Below, piece by piece: positions 13,309 to 27,320 of a stretch of 64,000 nt of DNA; the first letter of the stretch is position 1; each line of letters opens with the position of its first letter. Below the pieces are notes generated by a model, which was not told the origin of the DNA, ran no database searches, and saw only the letters and a program-made list of their open reading frames with translations. Source of the DNA: Monomorium pharaonis (lineage: Eukaryota; Arthropoda; Insecta; Hymenoptera; Formicidae); contig NC_050473.1 in assembly GCF_013373865.1 (NCBI RefSeq), forward strand, positions 14,392,783-14,456,782, written 5' to 3'. The translations under genes and the position numbers were made by a program.

Positions 13309-14898
13309 CTGCAAGGACCAGGAGACCCGTGTGTCTCCGATGGCGAGACGAGGGTGAGGAGGAAAGGTAACGGGGTAACTTGTGAATCCTCCGGTACTCG
13401 TAACGTTTTCGCGAAGACAGGCGGGAGTTGCGGAGGTGGCCCTGACGTCTTTACGACGAGAATTCGTCTCTATAAAACTGTCCCGGTCTTCCCATACCGC
13501 GCCTCCCCCCCGTCACCCGTCTCTCGCCTCTTGCCTCGCGGGCTCCGGCGTTGATACAATGCGCTCGACGGAAACTAAGAATAGCTAGGTAGCCGTCGAG
13601 AAACGCGCGATAGAACAGCGAAAGACGCTCGTAGCTAGCCGCAATACAAAGGATAAGGAAATATTCGCGTGACGTTAATGCTCGGGTATTTCGAGAGATA
13701 AATTATCGCTCAAGTAGTTAACTTTCACTTTTGCCTTAAAATTATTAGCTAGAATTTTATGATTGATTATAAAAAATAATTTATTCGATATACGAGATAT
13801 TAGTATGTTGAATCATGAAACATGATTTATTCAAGAAGCCAAAGTATTTTCAGTTAAACGATGGAATTCATTGACGTCCGACTGATTAAAATTTACAAAT
13901 CTCCATTCAGATTTATGTCTCGCGAGACATACAGCCGTCTACCCCTCGTTAAAAGGCCTCTCTATAAAAGAACTCAGCGTGCCGTCTCTGCGCTTCCCCT
14001 CCTTGATTTAAATCGTTTCATTAGGAATCGCGAGAAGAGAGGGAGTGAGAGGGGGACCGGGGGGGGGGTCCGTCGCGACGGAGAAAACTCGACAAGCATG
14101 CGCGACAAAAATTGCATGGGAGGCATCACTGTTAAATGTTAACAACTAGAGAATTCCAAAGGAGACGCGGTCCTTTGATGCCCTCGCGGAGAGTTCGTGG
14201 GGCATCGAAGGGCCCGGCGGGAATGCCCCGAGGGAGACCGGGCACGGTTTAAGACACCATGCCTGCTTGCTAAGTAGCGGCTTCTACCGGCGCGTCTACG
14301 CTTCCTCGGCTTCCGACGAGCGCGCTTCGTCGTTTCGCATTGCAGACAACTACGACGACGACGAAGAGGAGGAGGACTGATGTCGGTTCGCTTTGCCGTG
14401 GCCCACGGCTGTTCGTCTACGTCTCGGCAGGATTGATGGCCCCCGTGCTACGTGCCCGACGTATCTACTTCTCTCCTTCGGTCCCCGCGCCACCAGAGCC
14501 GATCGGAGTTACTCGAACATCTTACATTTATGGAATATCTCGAAATCTCTGTTTTTTTTTCTTCCCCCGCCGACGTCGACGACCAGCAATCGAACGATTG
14601 TTCCCGTTCACCATCCGATTCGATTCCAGATCCTTTTATCTATCGGAACATCTGACTTTTGCGGTCGAGACGTAACCGTGGGGAACCTGTTTGGGAGCTT
14701 GGTAATAATAATTCATTCTCATATTAATTTCAATTAACTTTTGTAGATTACATTATCAGTCTAGACATTGTCGGTCTACGCGAAAATACAGGTATTTTCG
14801 CTGGGCGAAACATTGTGTGCAACCATAAGATAATGCCTGGCAACGATTGTAAAGAGCCAATAGCACGCCCGCGAAAGAATGGCAAATATATGTATTAT

Positions 14899-14921
14899 GT
14901 GTCTGTGTGTGTGTGTGTGTG
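14899..14921. repeat. TG microsatellite
   Basis: A TG dinucleotide run followed by GCGC/ACGC alternating purine-pyrimidine sequence, a composition that favours left-handed DNA in vitro. Confidence 0.85.
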
Positions 14922-16194
14922 CGCGTACGCGCGCACTGACGCTGCAATCGCGTCCCTGAAAGACGCGTTCCACGCCACTGAGGAGCCGGCTGTAGCGTTT
15001 TTCTGACTACTGTCCGATAGTCGAACGAGCCCGGGAACCCGCATTCCGCGTGCGAGACAAGCGTGTCTCGAATCACTCGTCGCGATTCCTCATCGGCGGA
15101 AAGAACGCCGTGTCGATCAAAGCGCTCGTGAGTTGAGAAAGAGTGGCGTCGGAAAAAGCCTCTAACCGCTAATGACGTTAAGAGACTCTCATCTCCGCGG
15201 TCGAACGTCTCATAAATCTTTCCGCCGGTGCGTCTAACCCGTCCAGCTTGTCAGCTGACAGACGAGATCCAGCTGAGCATCATTGATTTAAGAGGAAGTC
15301 GGTAATTTAATTCAGTTATTAATTAATTAAGATTCAACGATGTGCCGTAAAACAGAAATAGTCTACGTCGCCGATGCCGCCGACGCGGAGATCCCTTCTG
15401 CCCGTTACGTTTCTTCGTGCGTGTTCGTTTTCGCAAATGTCAACGAGCGACGACGTGAAGTAACGCGAATAAATTGATTAAAAATATTTATTAGGCTGAA
15501 AAATATTTTCCCGCGTCAAGGCGATTCGTGTGTCCGCGAATGGGAAACAACTACCGTTCTCGTTATAAATTCCAAGGAAATTGCGTTATTTGGCAGAACG
15601 CATAACGAGACTCTCGCACAAATCTTACGCTCCATCTGCATTTGTTTATCGGAGAATCATGCAGATGAATCTCATAAATTCGTCGAAACCAAATTTTTGG
15701 ACGATTTACATCTTTCGGAGAACACTTGGCTCGTAACTTGGCCTATTCTACGGGGGTGGAGAGGAAGAGGGGGGGAGGCGCGACGAAGGAAACGCGGGAA
15801 GAGAGTCTACAGCTGTTATCCATAACTCATACGAACTGCATATTACCGCTAAGTCGCTAAAATCGGCCGTATCCCATAATTTCGATATTTATCTTCAGTT
15901 TCTCCCTCCGAAAAGTGACGCGGGGATAATGAAACGCGAGCCATTTATGTATGCCAAGCACTTTGCATACGTGGTCTCCGACGCGTAGCGTCATTTATGA
16001 CCGGCACACAACCGGTATAATTATATCCGCGGGGCCTTCATTATCGTATCATTGCCAGAGACGTAACATTACGTTGTAACGTTGGGTCGTGCTAATTCGA
16101 TCAGACCATCAGAGTCGCGCGACGCCCGGTAGCGTGTAGATTTCCGACTGGGGGAAACGGAGGATAAATTCTGTAAATACCCCCTGTGCGGAGG

Positions 16195-16199
<5 letters not shown>

Positions 16200-16226
<27 letters not shown>
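16200..16226. repeat. GA microsatellite
   Basis: An uninterrupted GA dinucleotide run of about 27 bp. Confidence 0.95.
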
Positions 16227-19200
16227 AGTGGTGTATCACCGAAACCAGAAAATATGTTGATAACACGACGTTACTTCACTGTGCCTATTGTGTAGCGAGT
16301 ACAATGTGGAGGGATACTTGTGTGTTCGCGGCACTACCCCGTCATCCTACTCTTTTTCTCCCCCGCGTAAAGACGCGATCCCTCTCTTCTGAAAAAGGGG
16401 GCCGCACGTGCACCGTAAACCGAGCGTTTCACAAGCTGTCACTCGTCGAAATTTGTGGCCGGTAAGCGGAAGAGGGACGACACGTTTCGGGCCGGCGGCC
16501 GTCAGATCGCGGAGACATGGTCAAGCGTGGCCAGGCGATCGGCGCTGACGCCAGACGGTCGACTGCTTGCGCGCGCGGTGCATTCGAACGGCGCTCGTTC
16601 GCTCGATCTCTCTGCACACGTCGCATGCTAAATATAAAAGCACCTCGCGGGCACCACACCACCGCGGTTTGTATGCCTACGCCATCTTGCATGGAAGAGT
16701 CATTTGCGTTAGTCCTGCCCACAGAGGGCAGCCTGGCTCCGCCTCCGGTTGCCGGTTGTACATAAGCAGAACCATCTTTATTACCCTCGGGCACTAACCG
16801 TAAAGGAAGCGAGCCGAAGACCGTCCGGTAGGGGAGCGAGTGAGAGGCCCGATCAGCGTGGACGGGTAGACGAGCCGCGCGGCGAAGAAGAAAGAGAGAG
16901 TACGGTAGGGGAGAAAGAGAGAGAGAGAGAGCCGCCGCCGCCGGTACGTCTCTCCTCTCGACGGTCGGAGATCGAGTGGCTGTTTCGTGGATCGGCTTGA
17001 AGAATTATGGTATAAAGTGGTAGGGCATGACGGTGCCGTAGGCATAGTTTGTCTTTATAACGTCTGCCCGGCCAAGGTGGAACTTCAAACGAGCCGCTGA
17101 TGGCTCCAAGTGGCTGACCGGGGATATAAATTCACGGCCCACCTCGCTCGCCCGCTCGGTTTTCGCTCTCCGTCTCCTTCCATCCGCGGGAGAATCCTCT
17201 TCTCGTTCTCTTGCCTCTATGCTCTGCCTCTTCTACAATCTCTTTCTTTCGATCCATTTTGCTTCTTCTCGCGCGGCCGAGAGAATCTCCTCTCTCTCAT
17301 CCGGTCCTGGCTTTCGTTCCTCGGCTTTGACTGAACACACCGTACGTAATCCGCATTTCTCCTCACGAGACGCATTTCGAATCCAATAAACTTTAATATT
17401 TATGTCGTGGAGAAAGAGAAAGTAATGTGTTTTATATTTCTTTTATGTCGCATGTCGAAGCGTGGCTCGTTACAATCATAAACTGAACGTTAAAACTAAG
17501 ATGAGATGGGTAATAACATTAATATAAATTAATATAAAAGAACGTATGCTTAAGAAGGCAACCAGTAAGGAGCGGCGAGTTGTGTTTTATCGCCATTCCC
17601 CCTTCGTATAAGCTCGTATTCTTTCATATCTTTATGTATACACGTCGACGGTATACATGTCTATTTGGGTAAGACAAAGTAGGTTGCTGAAAAGATATGA
17701 GTCAATAGCAATAAATCTATTGAGGCGAAAACAGAGGGAAAAAAAAAGGACAGACTTCGCTTCTCCTCTAGACGTGTGAAGGATCAACAAGGCGAGCTAT
17801 GTAACCGGAATCTTATGGAAGAGCCGGTGTCATTGATACCGCGGCAGGTAGCGTAAAGAATAGAATAAAGACGCAGTGGCATCAAGTCGATCAACGTAAG
17901 TGGATTCTGTTCAGAATTCCATTTGCACGCGGCAGAGTGTTGCTGCGGACTGGGGTAACGCGACGATGTAGTTTACTTTAATATCGTGCAACGTTTCAGT
18001 ATACGCGGAATATTAAAAGGATCGCATAGTGCGTCTTGAGAGACGGCACCGTTCGACGTAATCACGAGACGATTTTAAAATTTACGATTTGCGAATAACT
18101 CTTGCTCCGTTTCACCCTACTGATAAAACGCGACGACGTTTCGCGCGGACATGAAAATTTTACCCGACATACTCTCTTTCGTACGTGTCTAACGTACTCG
18201 GTACTATCGGCAGGCTGTTAGTTGACAAAGCACCGTCATTATTCAAAAGGACGCGAGCCCGGAGGGCATCGGAGCAGTTTTGTAGCGGAAGACATTGGAC
18301 AAATGGGGTTGTTCCGTGGACAGGCAGGTTATCTCGGTCAGTCGTCGAGTAGCCACCCCACTAAATCACTCAGTTCTCGCCCTCCAACCCGGCGAACCCT
18401 ACCGTTGGCACGCTCAATCACGATAATGTCTGAATACTCGGACACGGCGTAGACTTTCAGACTTTCTTGAGAGATTGCTTTCCTCCGTCTTCGCGCTCAC
18501 GTTTGATTACGTGAGGGATAAGAGTTCGATACTCCTTAAAATACGAGAGTTTTTTCGAGTTCCGATAAGGAACATCAGAACCAATAAGAGCAATTTATTC
18601 ACCCGCGAAAAAGTAAATGTCTTACCATAAAAATTACAGAATTGCAAATAAAAAATTGCAAAACACATTTTTGACGATTTTATCTCTTTGCTTATATTTG
18701 TGTACACGCGATACAAACGTTTGAATGTATCAACACATTTGCAAGCGTTATTTATTGACTCGAGAATTACCGCTTAAAAGTATTTGTTTTATTGTTGTAC
18801 AGTCTTACGATTCTCCGCAGCGTTCTCAAAACGATGACTATTTTACCGCATGCTGCAAGGCAGCAGCCATCGATAATGAGTCTGCATACATTAAGCGTTG
18901 AACGAAGAAAAATGACTAGCGTCAGATAGTATAAAACGCGTTAGCATATTTATTACGTGCTAATGAGTGTGCATAATTTTACAAAGACATGTTTTACTTG
19001 TGCCTTTAGATCATCTTGCGATGTCTCTCATGGTGCGCCTCTCGGGCAGCTTGCGTCTATACATACTTAACTAGGCGTGTAAAATTATAAAACATTAAGG
19101 TTTTCCGAACGCTTCGTTATTGATGACGGAATGCTTGTGCACGAGTGCCGTGTGCGACACTTCGTTTATCGTTTTATTAACGTCACCGACGGCAACGGAC

Positions 19201-20211
19201 GGGAGGAAGCAATGGATAACGAGCGATAATATATATAAATGCGATAATGTACGCGACAGATGTGGAGCAGTGTAGATTTGTTCGTTTGAAAAAGAACGCG
19301 CGCACTCGAAACTCCGACGGGTCGAAATAACTTTCCGGCGGAGCGAACGTGGCGAGCAATAAACCATCCGGGCGAATCGCGTGGTTTCGTCGCGGAGGCA
19401 GAAGAAGCCCGAGAAGTAAACTAGACATCCTCCGTGAGTGAGAAAGAACGGATGGAGACGCGAGAAGGCGAGCGAGGAAAACGGAAATGGCCGTGGCAGA
19501 AGTAAGGGGATGACTGGGTTGCGGTGAACACGGGGGTGAGTAGAAGGACTTGAATGGAAGTAAGCGGAAGATGGAGTACGATGGCGGAAACATCGTGAAG
19601 GGGTAGAAGAGAGAAGAGAGAGAGAGAGAGAGAAGAAGAAAGAGAGCGAGGGGTCGGCGTGGATTAAGAGGAAAGTCTGCGGAGGCCGCAATGTTTCCGC
19701 GGTAGAAGCGGCTTGTTTACCACGGCCGCTATTAGCTCTCCGTCCAGCTCTACGAGAGCCGGCGAGAGCGAGTCCCGAGCAACGGGTTAAAGACAGGGAT
19801 ATTGCTTCCCTTTGTGCGCGAACACCGTTTCCTTCGTTTATTTATCTTTGTCTGCCAGCCGCCGGCAACGCTCGCCTCTCGCCGGCTCTTTTCTCCGGCT
19901 GTTCCATTATTCCTCTGTAGGACAGTTTATGTTAGCGTCCGAGACGGACCTGCGCTTTGAGGTCGCAGTTTCTGACTCGTCATCGTCGTTCCGTCTATCC
20001 GAGGATACACTACCTCGGCTCTTCCCGCGCGTATCGCATACGTACGCATGCGGCTCTTCTAAATTCCCACGTGCAAACAACCGTCGTGTATCGTAAAATC
20101 TTGTATATCGTAGCTAAGCGTAGCCGCTTTGAACGAACGCCAAATATTACGACGTTAACGAAAAAGAGATAGAGTTTTTGAGAGTTATTTACGGAAGCTT
20201 GTTACTCTATG

Positions 20212-20213
<2 letters not shown>

Positions 20214-20273
<60 letters not shown>
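20214..20273. repeat. Long GA microsatellite
   Basis: A nearly uninterrupted AG/GA run of about 60 bp, one of the two longest dinucleotide tracts in the window. Confidence 0.95.
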
Positions 20274-20275
<2 letters not shown>

Positions 20276-21483
20276 GCTTCAGCTTGTCCCTATATTCAGA
20301 TTTTGATTGTTTACGAAAATTTCTCCGTTGGATTTCACACGCTCGCTCGTAATGATTATCTTGCAGATAACAAAGTACAGTAGCGCGAAACTAGCGAAAC
20401 GCTAATAACCATAAATCGCGTCGCGGAAGAAACGGAAATTAATCAGGTGAAGTGGTGAGACCTGGTGTTATCAGCTTTCACATCAACGCCGCGGTTTTGC
20501 CCGGTCGAGAGAGGACCGAGAGAGATTCCCTCTCCTCCTCCCCGGAAATCCTCCTACTACTGTCGTCCTCTCTCTCTCTCCCGCACTTTGGATCGGGGGT
20601 TGAATCGTGTTGGCGGGGTTAGAATGGATTGTTGGCCTCGGGGGTGTAGGTGGCTACGTACGAATTGAGAAGGGGCGGGTTTCTCCTTCCTGCTCCCTCG
20701 TCTCGTCTCCTTCTCTTTCGCGCTATCCGCTCGACTCTTACCCCGTCTACCTCGTAAAGTGATCGGGCGTTTATTCGCCACGCTGTCGGGGACAAAGTGG
20801 GCTGCGCTCCCTGTCGACTGCTGCTATTTGTCTTCCGACAAGGAAACCTAAAACTACGATCCTTTTTCGTACATGAACACTATGAAAGGTTAATGCGGAT
20901 ATGGCACACGATCGGGCATACTATAGCACCCCCGTAGAACCGAATGTTCACTCTCGAGATATTTCCAAGACGACGTCGACCAATTTGTATATGCTTTTCC
21001 GGAAACCCGATCGCGTACTTTATGTCACGAGCAGTTACTGTCATTACATCCGATTAATTTCGACTGCCATCGATGCTTGTGTTAAAATTTGCAACATTAG
21101 AATCGCTGATTAATAATAAACGTATCGAAATAGAATTGCAGCATTAATACATACGACCATTTGCGTCTGAACGCAAGGAATTTAACAATTTGCAATTGTT
21201 TATATCGTTATCTCCGGCGAGCGTTGTTTCACGACGCGTAGACCTAATTTCGACAGTTTCATTGTTTCGCAATGGACCTGAAGCGTCAAGCCGGAACCAC
21301 AGGCTCATCAACCTCGAGGGCAGACAAGGAGACAAACGAGGCACCACTAATTGCCGCTATCGCGCGGGTGCGATTCTTCACGAGCATTTATCACCGAAGG
21401 AAGTTTTGGGGTGTGCCTCCGGGCGAAAAGTTGAAAGAAGGGATCTGGAAGACGAAGCTCGCTGCCTTCTCGGGACCTCGTCG

Positions 21484-21514
<31 letters not shown>

Positions 21515-21595
21515 TTCTCTTTTTCGAGAGCGGCATCGCGAGGGAGATAGAGGAAAAGATGAAGAGGAAGAGCGAGAGAGAGAGAGAGAGAGAGG
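21484..21595. repeat. CT tract and GA tract in inverted arrangement
   Basis: A polypyrimidine CT run (21484-21520, with single T interruptions) is followed about 50 bp later by a polypurine GA run (21574-21595) on the same strand. The two are complementary in inverted orientation, so a hairpin or slipped structure is possible. Confidence 0.8.
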
Positions 21596-24182
21596 GAGAA
21601 CCCGGATTGGTATCGAAGCGATATATCTCGGGATTGGCTTCGCAGTGGCGGATAGTCTGCATCGAAGCAACGATAGGGGAAAGGGGTGCCACCTTGATAA
21701 ACGAGCCCATAAATAACAGTAACGTCTCCACCGAAAACTCGGCCGGGTAAATGTATATCCAGAGCCAGCAGCAGCCAACGGCAGCGGCGGAACAGCAGCC
21801 AGCGGTTGAGGGAGTCACAGACTCTTCGGGTGGTGGGGTAATTTAAGATCCTATTGAGATATTTATGGGATCATAAAGCGGAACTGGCTGCTTCTATCGC
21901 CGGCAGCCATGCGTGGAGCCGCGGTCCCGCGAGCCACGGTAGTTTGTATCTTTGTTTATAACCGCCTTAGCCGCGCGCCCGTGTTTCACTTTATTTCGGT
22001 ACGCTCGATCAAGTGAGCCGAGATCGTCGGGACGCCGCGCCGACGCAATTTATTAAGGGACGAGAGTAGATCGCGGCACCGACGTGACGCGTCGTTTCCA
22101 CCTTGTTCTCAATCATTTAAGCCCGAGTCGCGAACGCGATTTGCCTTTCAATTGGATGCTTGCGCCGCGTCTCTACGTTAATCCACATTTCTACATCAAT
22201 TTGGACCAAGTGCAAGCGTGGTGTGGCGTGGTAGATACGTTGACTTAGTGCCAACGTGGAATCTACATATTACGAGCAGAATATATCTTTAAAGGATCGT
22301 TAGTCGTGGCATCGACACACAATTTATTCTTTCCACTCTATTGCTGTGACAACTGTCGAGTTGTCATTTATTATAGATATCGTTGATCGTGATGAAAGAG
22401 AAGTTACGACGTTGCTCGCGTTAATCTGCGCGTGGTATGCGTGTCGTGACGAGCGGTAAATCGAGTCGAGAAAAGCGATCTTGGCAACACTGTGCCTCCA
22501 CGTCACTTCCATCGAATCGCTCGAGTAGCTCAAGACTGCAGAATACATGCCGATGGAATTTTTATTACATTTATTACAATGTGGTTAGCCTGGCTGCGTA
22601 GGTTGCCATCGGTTGATACCTTCTCGTTCGCCCGCCTCTGCGCAAGTGTGAGAGAACGTACACACGTGTGTGTTCGTTCGTCAGTGATTTACACGTGACG
22701 CTTTGTAGAATTGCCTATTCACTAACGTATTAAAAGTCATCCGTTCTGCAATCTGTGGCAGTAACGAACGCGATAACATCGAAACGTGAGAAAAGCGCTG
22801 CATAATTACTTGAAACTTATACCGCTATTCATTCACGATAATGTCAGTGTTTCCTACGCGTCCTCACGCGTTACGTGTGAGAACGTGTGAGAATGCGCAT
22901 CGCATTATAAAATAACTGAGACGTCGCGCTGTAAAGGTATAAAAACTACATTCAACATCAATTATCCAATGCGTTTGTCGAGATCGTTGTTAAATGTGTT
23001 TTACATTTTATATATACATCGAGTATTTTTATGTCGTATTATGTATTCCGAATATTTTAATAGTAAATCTGTGGAAAAACTTGTATACTTTATATATCTC
23101 TCTGTGCAGCACCAGATATAAGACTCATTTTTATTGTATATATTTATAAAGAAATACGTTTATAATATCCCGTGCGTACAGTCGGAGGAAAAGAGAGTTG
23201 AATCAATGTGTTTTTGGCCTTTCTCCTCCGTTATCGTTCAAAGGCGCCATGGCTATCGCGTCGAAACTGGAAGAGGAGCCGAAGAGACGCTTTACGGTGG
23301 TAAAGAGTGTTTGTCCGTGTGGGCTTCGTGTTGGTAACGAGCGGATTATACTCCCGCCGTGGTATCAGATGGTCCCGTACCTGGTTCCATGGTTGTTAAT
23401 TAGGATGGATGCCCACGCCTTGGGCGACTTTTACGAGCGGATACGGCGCGAACCGAAATAGCGCATCCAACGTTAACGCGTCTACCTTGCTTCGGCGAAC
23501 TGCCGCAAGCATCTCGATAAGAAGAAAACACTAAAAAGAAACGTTGCGAGGGGTCTATTTAGAATTATTTAGATGAGTTCCGAAAATCAGATAGCGCATC
23601 GTAAAGGTGATTGCGACCTTTTAGTCCAGACTGGACATGTTTACAATTTTGCTGAAATTGATGTCGCACAGAATTTATTGTACTATCCGCGGTGGCTATC
23701 TGTTTTCTATGGTTGCCTTTCGGAATAAAATGTTACTTCGGGGAAAAAAAGAGGGATACGAAATTTCGTAATAAAGATCTCTTCCAAGTGCTACTACAAA
23801 ACTAAAAGATATATGTATGTGTGTATAAAATTGATATAAATGAGATCATTCTGTAAGAGTGTTGCGTTTTATATAATCGTTAAATTTTTTTCAAGATAAG
23901 ATGTGATGCTTTCCTTCTAATTGATTCAATCCTGAGAGTATTTCCATGTAATGTTGCCAGAAAAGTTAGTAGAAGCCGCACATTTCGTGACCTGACGAAA
24001 TACGTCGCGGATAAATAAGATGCATCGCTCTGCGAGCCGTTGCATTGGAGTACGCATAAAGGAAGATCAATGCGACGGCATTGTCGGGCCGGGGATATAT
24101 ACGAGGGATTTTCGCGAATCGCGAGTCGCGAGGTACGAGGTAACGCGGCAGTAAATCAGCATCAATCGTAATTTTTAATCCT

Positions 24183-24346
24183 TCGGCAGATCGACGAGCC
24201 GATTCCATTCGACAAGGCCCAAAGAGTAACGAGAGACGGTATCCTCCAGTATGAAAGCGCGCTGTGCCCGTCCGCAGTAAATCAACTATGTTATTCTAAT
24301 CTCTGTTGACAGCGACGATAACGGTCGGCGGCTACTCTGCCTGTCT
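24183..24346. repeat. Diverged direct repeat, copy A
   Basis: This copy pairs with 24711-24863 in the same orientation, about 0.52 kb away. The best-matching core, 24270-24307, matches 24788-24825 at 32 of 38 positions without gaps (hand count). Weaker similarity extends from the shared AGATCGACGAG on the left to CTGCCTG on the right. No reading frame is open across both copies, so a duplicated regulatory module or an old non-coding repeat is more likely than a gene. Confidence 0.65.
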
Positions 24347-24710
24347 GAGGCACTTACCCTGATTATCGGGCCACGTAAAAATTCGTTCGATTAAAGCAAG
24401 ATCAATTTTCTTCGCTTCACAGAACCTTGTTTCTCGTCAAACATGCTATTTTATCTTATCTTGATTTTAATATATGCATTTATATACGCATACATTATTT
24501 ACGTTTGTATCAATTTTATAGCTAGCAATAGGATCGATTTTGTAAATCGCCTCTTTGAAATATATAGACTTTTTAATAGTACAGTTAAACGCACAGATTA
24601 CATCTTTCTTTTTACGTAAGTAGTTCGATTGAAAAACGATTGTTGGTTTTCTCCTACGGGCGAATATTTTTTCATCGGTTCGTTGGGCGACTTGGCCAGA
24701 GTTAAATCGC

Positions 24711-24863
24711 TCGGAAGATCGACGAGGCTGCGAGAGTAACGAACGAGGCGATACCAGGCGTATCCCTCGAATGAAATCGCGCCGGCTGTCCGTAGTAAAT
24801 CAACTGTCCTATTCCAATCTTTGTTCGCGGTGCTGGCAACAGCTAACGGCTGCCGCCTGCCCG
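24711..24863. repeat. Diverged direct repeat, copy B
   Basis: Partner of 24183-24346. The order of matching blocks is the same: AGATCGACGAG, AGAGTAACGA, AGTAAATCAACT, then an AATCT.TGTT block. It lacks about 20 bp present in copy A after the first block. Confidence 0.65.
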
Positions 24864-26056
24864 CAGCCGTCGGCTCTATCTATCGATGCAGGGGGAGAGA
24901 AGTAATCTGGTGAGTCGTAAAACGTGTCAGAATGTCCAACAAACACCTACTCATTAGCCCAGGTAGGCTGGACCGTGGCAGGCGGGATTGCACAAGCACG
25001 CATTAACTCCGTGTGGGTAAGTTATGGTCCAGGGAGAGCATAATTCACCCGGAGCCAAGAAAGTGTGGGTTTACTTCTCTCGGACCTGCTCGTGTGAGGG
25101 CTTGGCTCCTCGTTATTTTATCGGGTGCCGGCCGCCTCGAGAGTCGCCCGGCTAATTGAAATCCACGTTCTTAAATTCGGAAAAACCGTCGCGTCGGTCC
25201 GTACCGGCGAGTAACTTATTACTCGCCTCGCGCGAGACGACACCGTCCGGTAGCGGGAAAGTTCAAAGCCGACGTGTGATAGAAAATCAATTTCAATTCG
25301 CTGTAAAGCGCTCTCTACACACGGAAAAACACGGGGGCTCTTCAAGTCTAGTATAGAGTTCGTTATTGAAAATTTTTAATAAGCCAAACCTTCTCCCGAG
25401 AGCTGTAGAATACCCTGTCATCGTAAATCGATGAACTTAACGAGCGCCGCGCGGGAACGTATCAGCTCGATCTTATTCAGAGACACGACAGATTTGCGTT
25501 CGGGCATGACCGATAGATCGGTTAGAGAAGAGTGGCGATCGCTGTTGGATCGCCTCTCTTGTCTCCAACAGGTACACGCGTGCCTTTCGTGAGGGTCTCT
25601 CGCCAGGATACCGCGGTTCCCTATTCCCTGCACTCGGCTTGCGTTTCTACACGCGGTATGCGCCTGTACGAGTAGATCGAGTGGCGGGTGCGCGCTGGTG
25701 TAGGTGAAATACAGGAAGCTGCAACAGCACGATGGCGCACCCGCCTCGTACCAGACCAGATAGACATCTTCGCCAACTCTCCCGCCGCCGTCTAACTAAT
25801 TGGCTACTGAATTACTGGGCGACATGACCAGTTATTGCTTCGTACCTCACCTCGACTGGATATATCGGATCCAGGATCTTGCGGTTCGAGGAGTACAGCC
25901 TCGTACGCCTCTACTCTGTACGCTCTCTTCCCTCGTATTAACGATAATTCGTTCACGTAGCGTTTATTACGAAATCTTCATCCATAATGGAACTCATCGA
26001 CGGACTCATTTTGTTGTATCATATGTATTTATGTACATTTTTACGCGGACTTGCAA

Positions 26057-26058
<2 letters not shown>

Positions 26059-26094
<36 letters not shown>
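26059..26094. repeat. TA microsatellite
   Basis: An uninterrupted TA dinucleotide run of about 36 bp in an AT-rich island. Confidence 0.95.
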
Positions 26095-26101
<7 letters not shown>

Positions 26102-27305
26102 TAATAAAAACAATTTTGATAAGAGTTTCAATCATTTTCTCCGGCTTCTTTTTCTCACTAAAATCTGTTCTATGATATTTTCAAACTACTTGATGTTAAG
26201 TCAAGCATTAAATATTTTTCATAAAATAAAAGAATTATGTGTATTTATACATCATAATGTTTGAAGCAAAACTAATTAATCCCGGGTTAATTAAAATTGT
26301 GTTATTAAATTACTAATCCGGTATGATTATTTTCAATTAGATTGTTAATAAAATATCATTTTTTCTGTAAAAGACATAATTATATAAATTATAATTATTG
26401 ATGTACATAATTACAATTGCGGTCGATATTATACTGGCCTATTCGTAGTTGCTGAATGCATAATATAATTCAGAAACGTTTAGCGAGATTTCTCTTTCAA
26501 CGTCCATATGCGAGGAGCGATATATTTTAAATGCACCCGATGAAGAATGAGGGTTGTGAGAGATCTATCAGTGTGCTCGGCGCAGACTCGTTGTCTCCTG
26601 TACGCGAGTGTTTCCGTGCAGCGAGTTAAGGTACCGGTGCAAACCGAGGTACCCCCGGGTGATATACGACTTTGTGGGCGCTCGCGCGATACGCCGGCAC
26701 TAAAAGGCTTAACGAGCATCTTCGTACGCCACGGCAGTCCAGAGTAAACAGGACGTGGCTTATCTTGTCACGAAAAATCTGCGGAGGAAGGCTTCTGCGC
26801 GGGTTGACTCTTATTTTTCCTCCCCTATTTTTTTTCGCTATCCCTTTTCTTTCCCCCTTTTTTCCATAATGCCATGGCAAACACGCGCGACGAACGGTCA
26901 CGCCGCCGCCGCGCCGGGTAGATCCGTGCTGTTTCGAATTTTCGTTTACGGCAAGACCGATAAAAGTGGCTACGGCTCTCCCTCGCGTTAACGTTAATGG
27001 TTATGAGATCTTGATGTGTGTGTTTAACGTTCATCATCTCAGTGCGCAAGATTCTTTAATCTGTTTTTACATTCAAGAAAATCTCGCCGTTAACGCTCAC
27101 GTAGCGTGTTCGGAATTTCAATTGCGGTCTCATTAATGTAATAACTTTTATCGGGAGGCAAACGAAAACGATTAAACTGTTTATCAGTATAGAGTTTGAT
27201 GCGTTTTATTAATAATTCACGCGATCGTCGCCCGTGCCAATTTTGATGCAATCTCTCTCGCGATATGTTAAAGACAATACGAGGGGAATATGATAGCGGC
27301 GAAAA

Positions 27306-27320
27306 GCGCTTATTTATTAC
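27306..27320. repeat. 15-bp direct repeat, copy 1 (GCGCTTATTTATTAC)
   Basis: Identical to 27625-27639, 319 bp downstream. The shared TTATTTATTAC contains forkhead-like and caudal/Abd-B-like cores. The surrounding 27.1-27.75 kb is rich in homeodomain-type TAAT sites. Confidence 0.6.

Larger units (their letters stand above)
12601..14700. other. Intergenic block with promoter-like motifs
   Basis: Apart from the candidate unit at 12731-13308, this block contains TATAAAA at 13471 and TATAAAAG at 13973, neither followed by a convincing gene. A G run lies near 14058. The open frames at 14340-14737 are low-complexity (Thr/Arg/Pro) and unsupported. Confidence 0.4.
14701..17400. other. Intergenic, no gene seen
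   Basis: The block holds a TG microsatellite (14899-14921) running into CG/CA-rich sequence and a GA tract at 16200-16226. A TATAAAAG at 16633 is followed by a short 25-codon frame from an ATG at 16693. A second, shorter GA tract lies near 16912-16930. Stretches 15.1-15.5 kb and 15.84-16.06 kb look like unique, possibly regulatory, sequence. I see no protein domain. Confidence 0.45.
17401..24182. other. Intergenic block rich in GA/CT tracts
   Basis: No gene is supported. The long open frames at 19095-19691 (- strand) and 21190-21818 (both strands) owe their length to GA/CT tracts. The block includes the longest GA run upstream of the repeat-protein gene (20214-20273) and a paired CT and GA tract at 21484-21520 and 21574-21595. 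A tandem ACGTGTGAGA pair lies at 22873-22892. Stretch 21.84-22.05 kb (just after the GA/CT pair) and 22.9-23.1 kb (AT-rich) show no coding signature. Confidence 0.5.

Noticed and set aside
13471..16640. Further TATA-like boxes (13471, 13973, 16633)
   Set aside because: None is followed by an initiator, an ATG-free leader or a plausible frame; such hexamers are common by chance.
19095..19691. 198-codon - strand open frame
   Set aside because: Ser/Leu/Phe-rich low complexity opposite a GA tract; a second - strand frame overlaps it, and there is no domain.
21190..21818. Open frames of 143-186 codons on both strands
   Set aside because: These are kept open by paired CT and GA tracts; the sequence outside the tracts is not protein-like.
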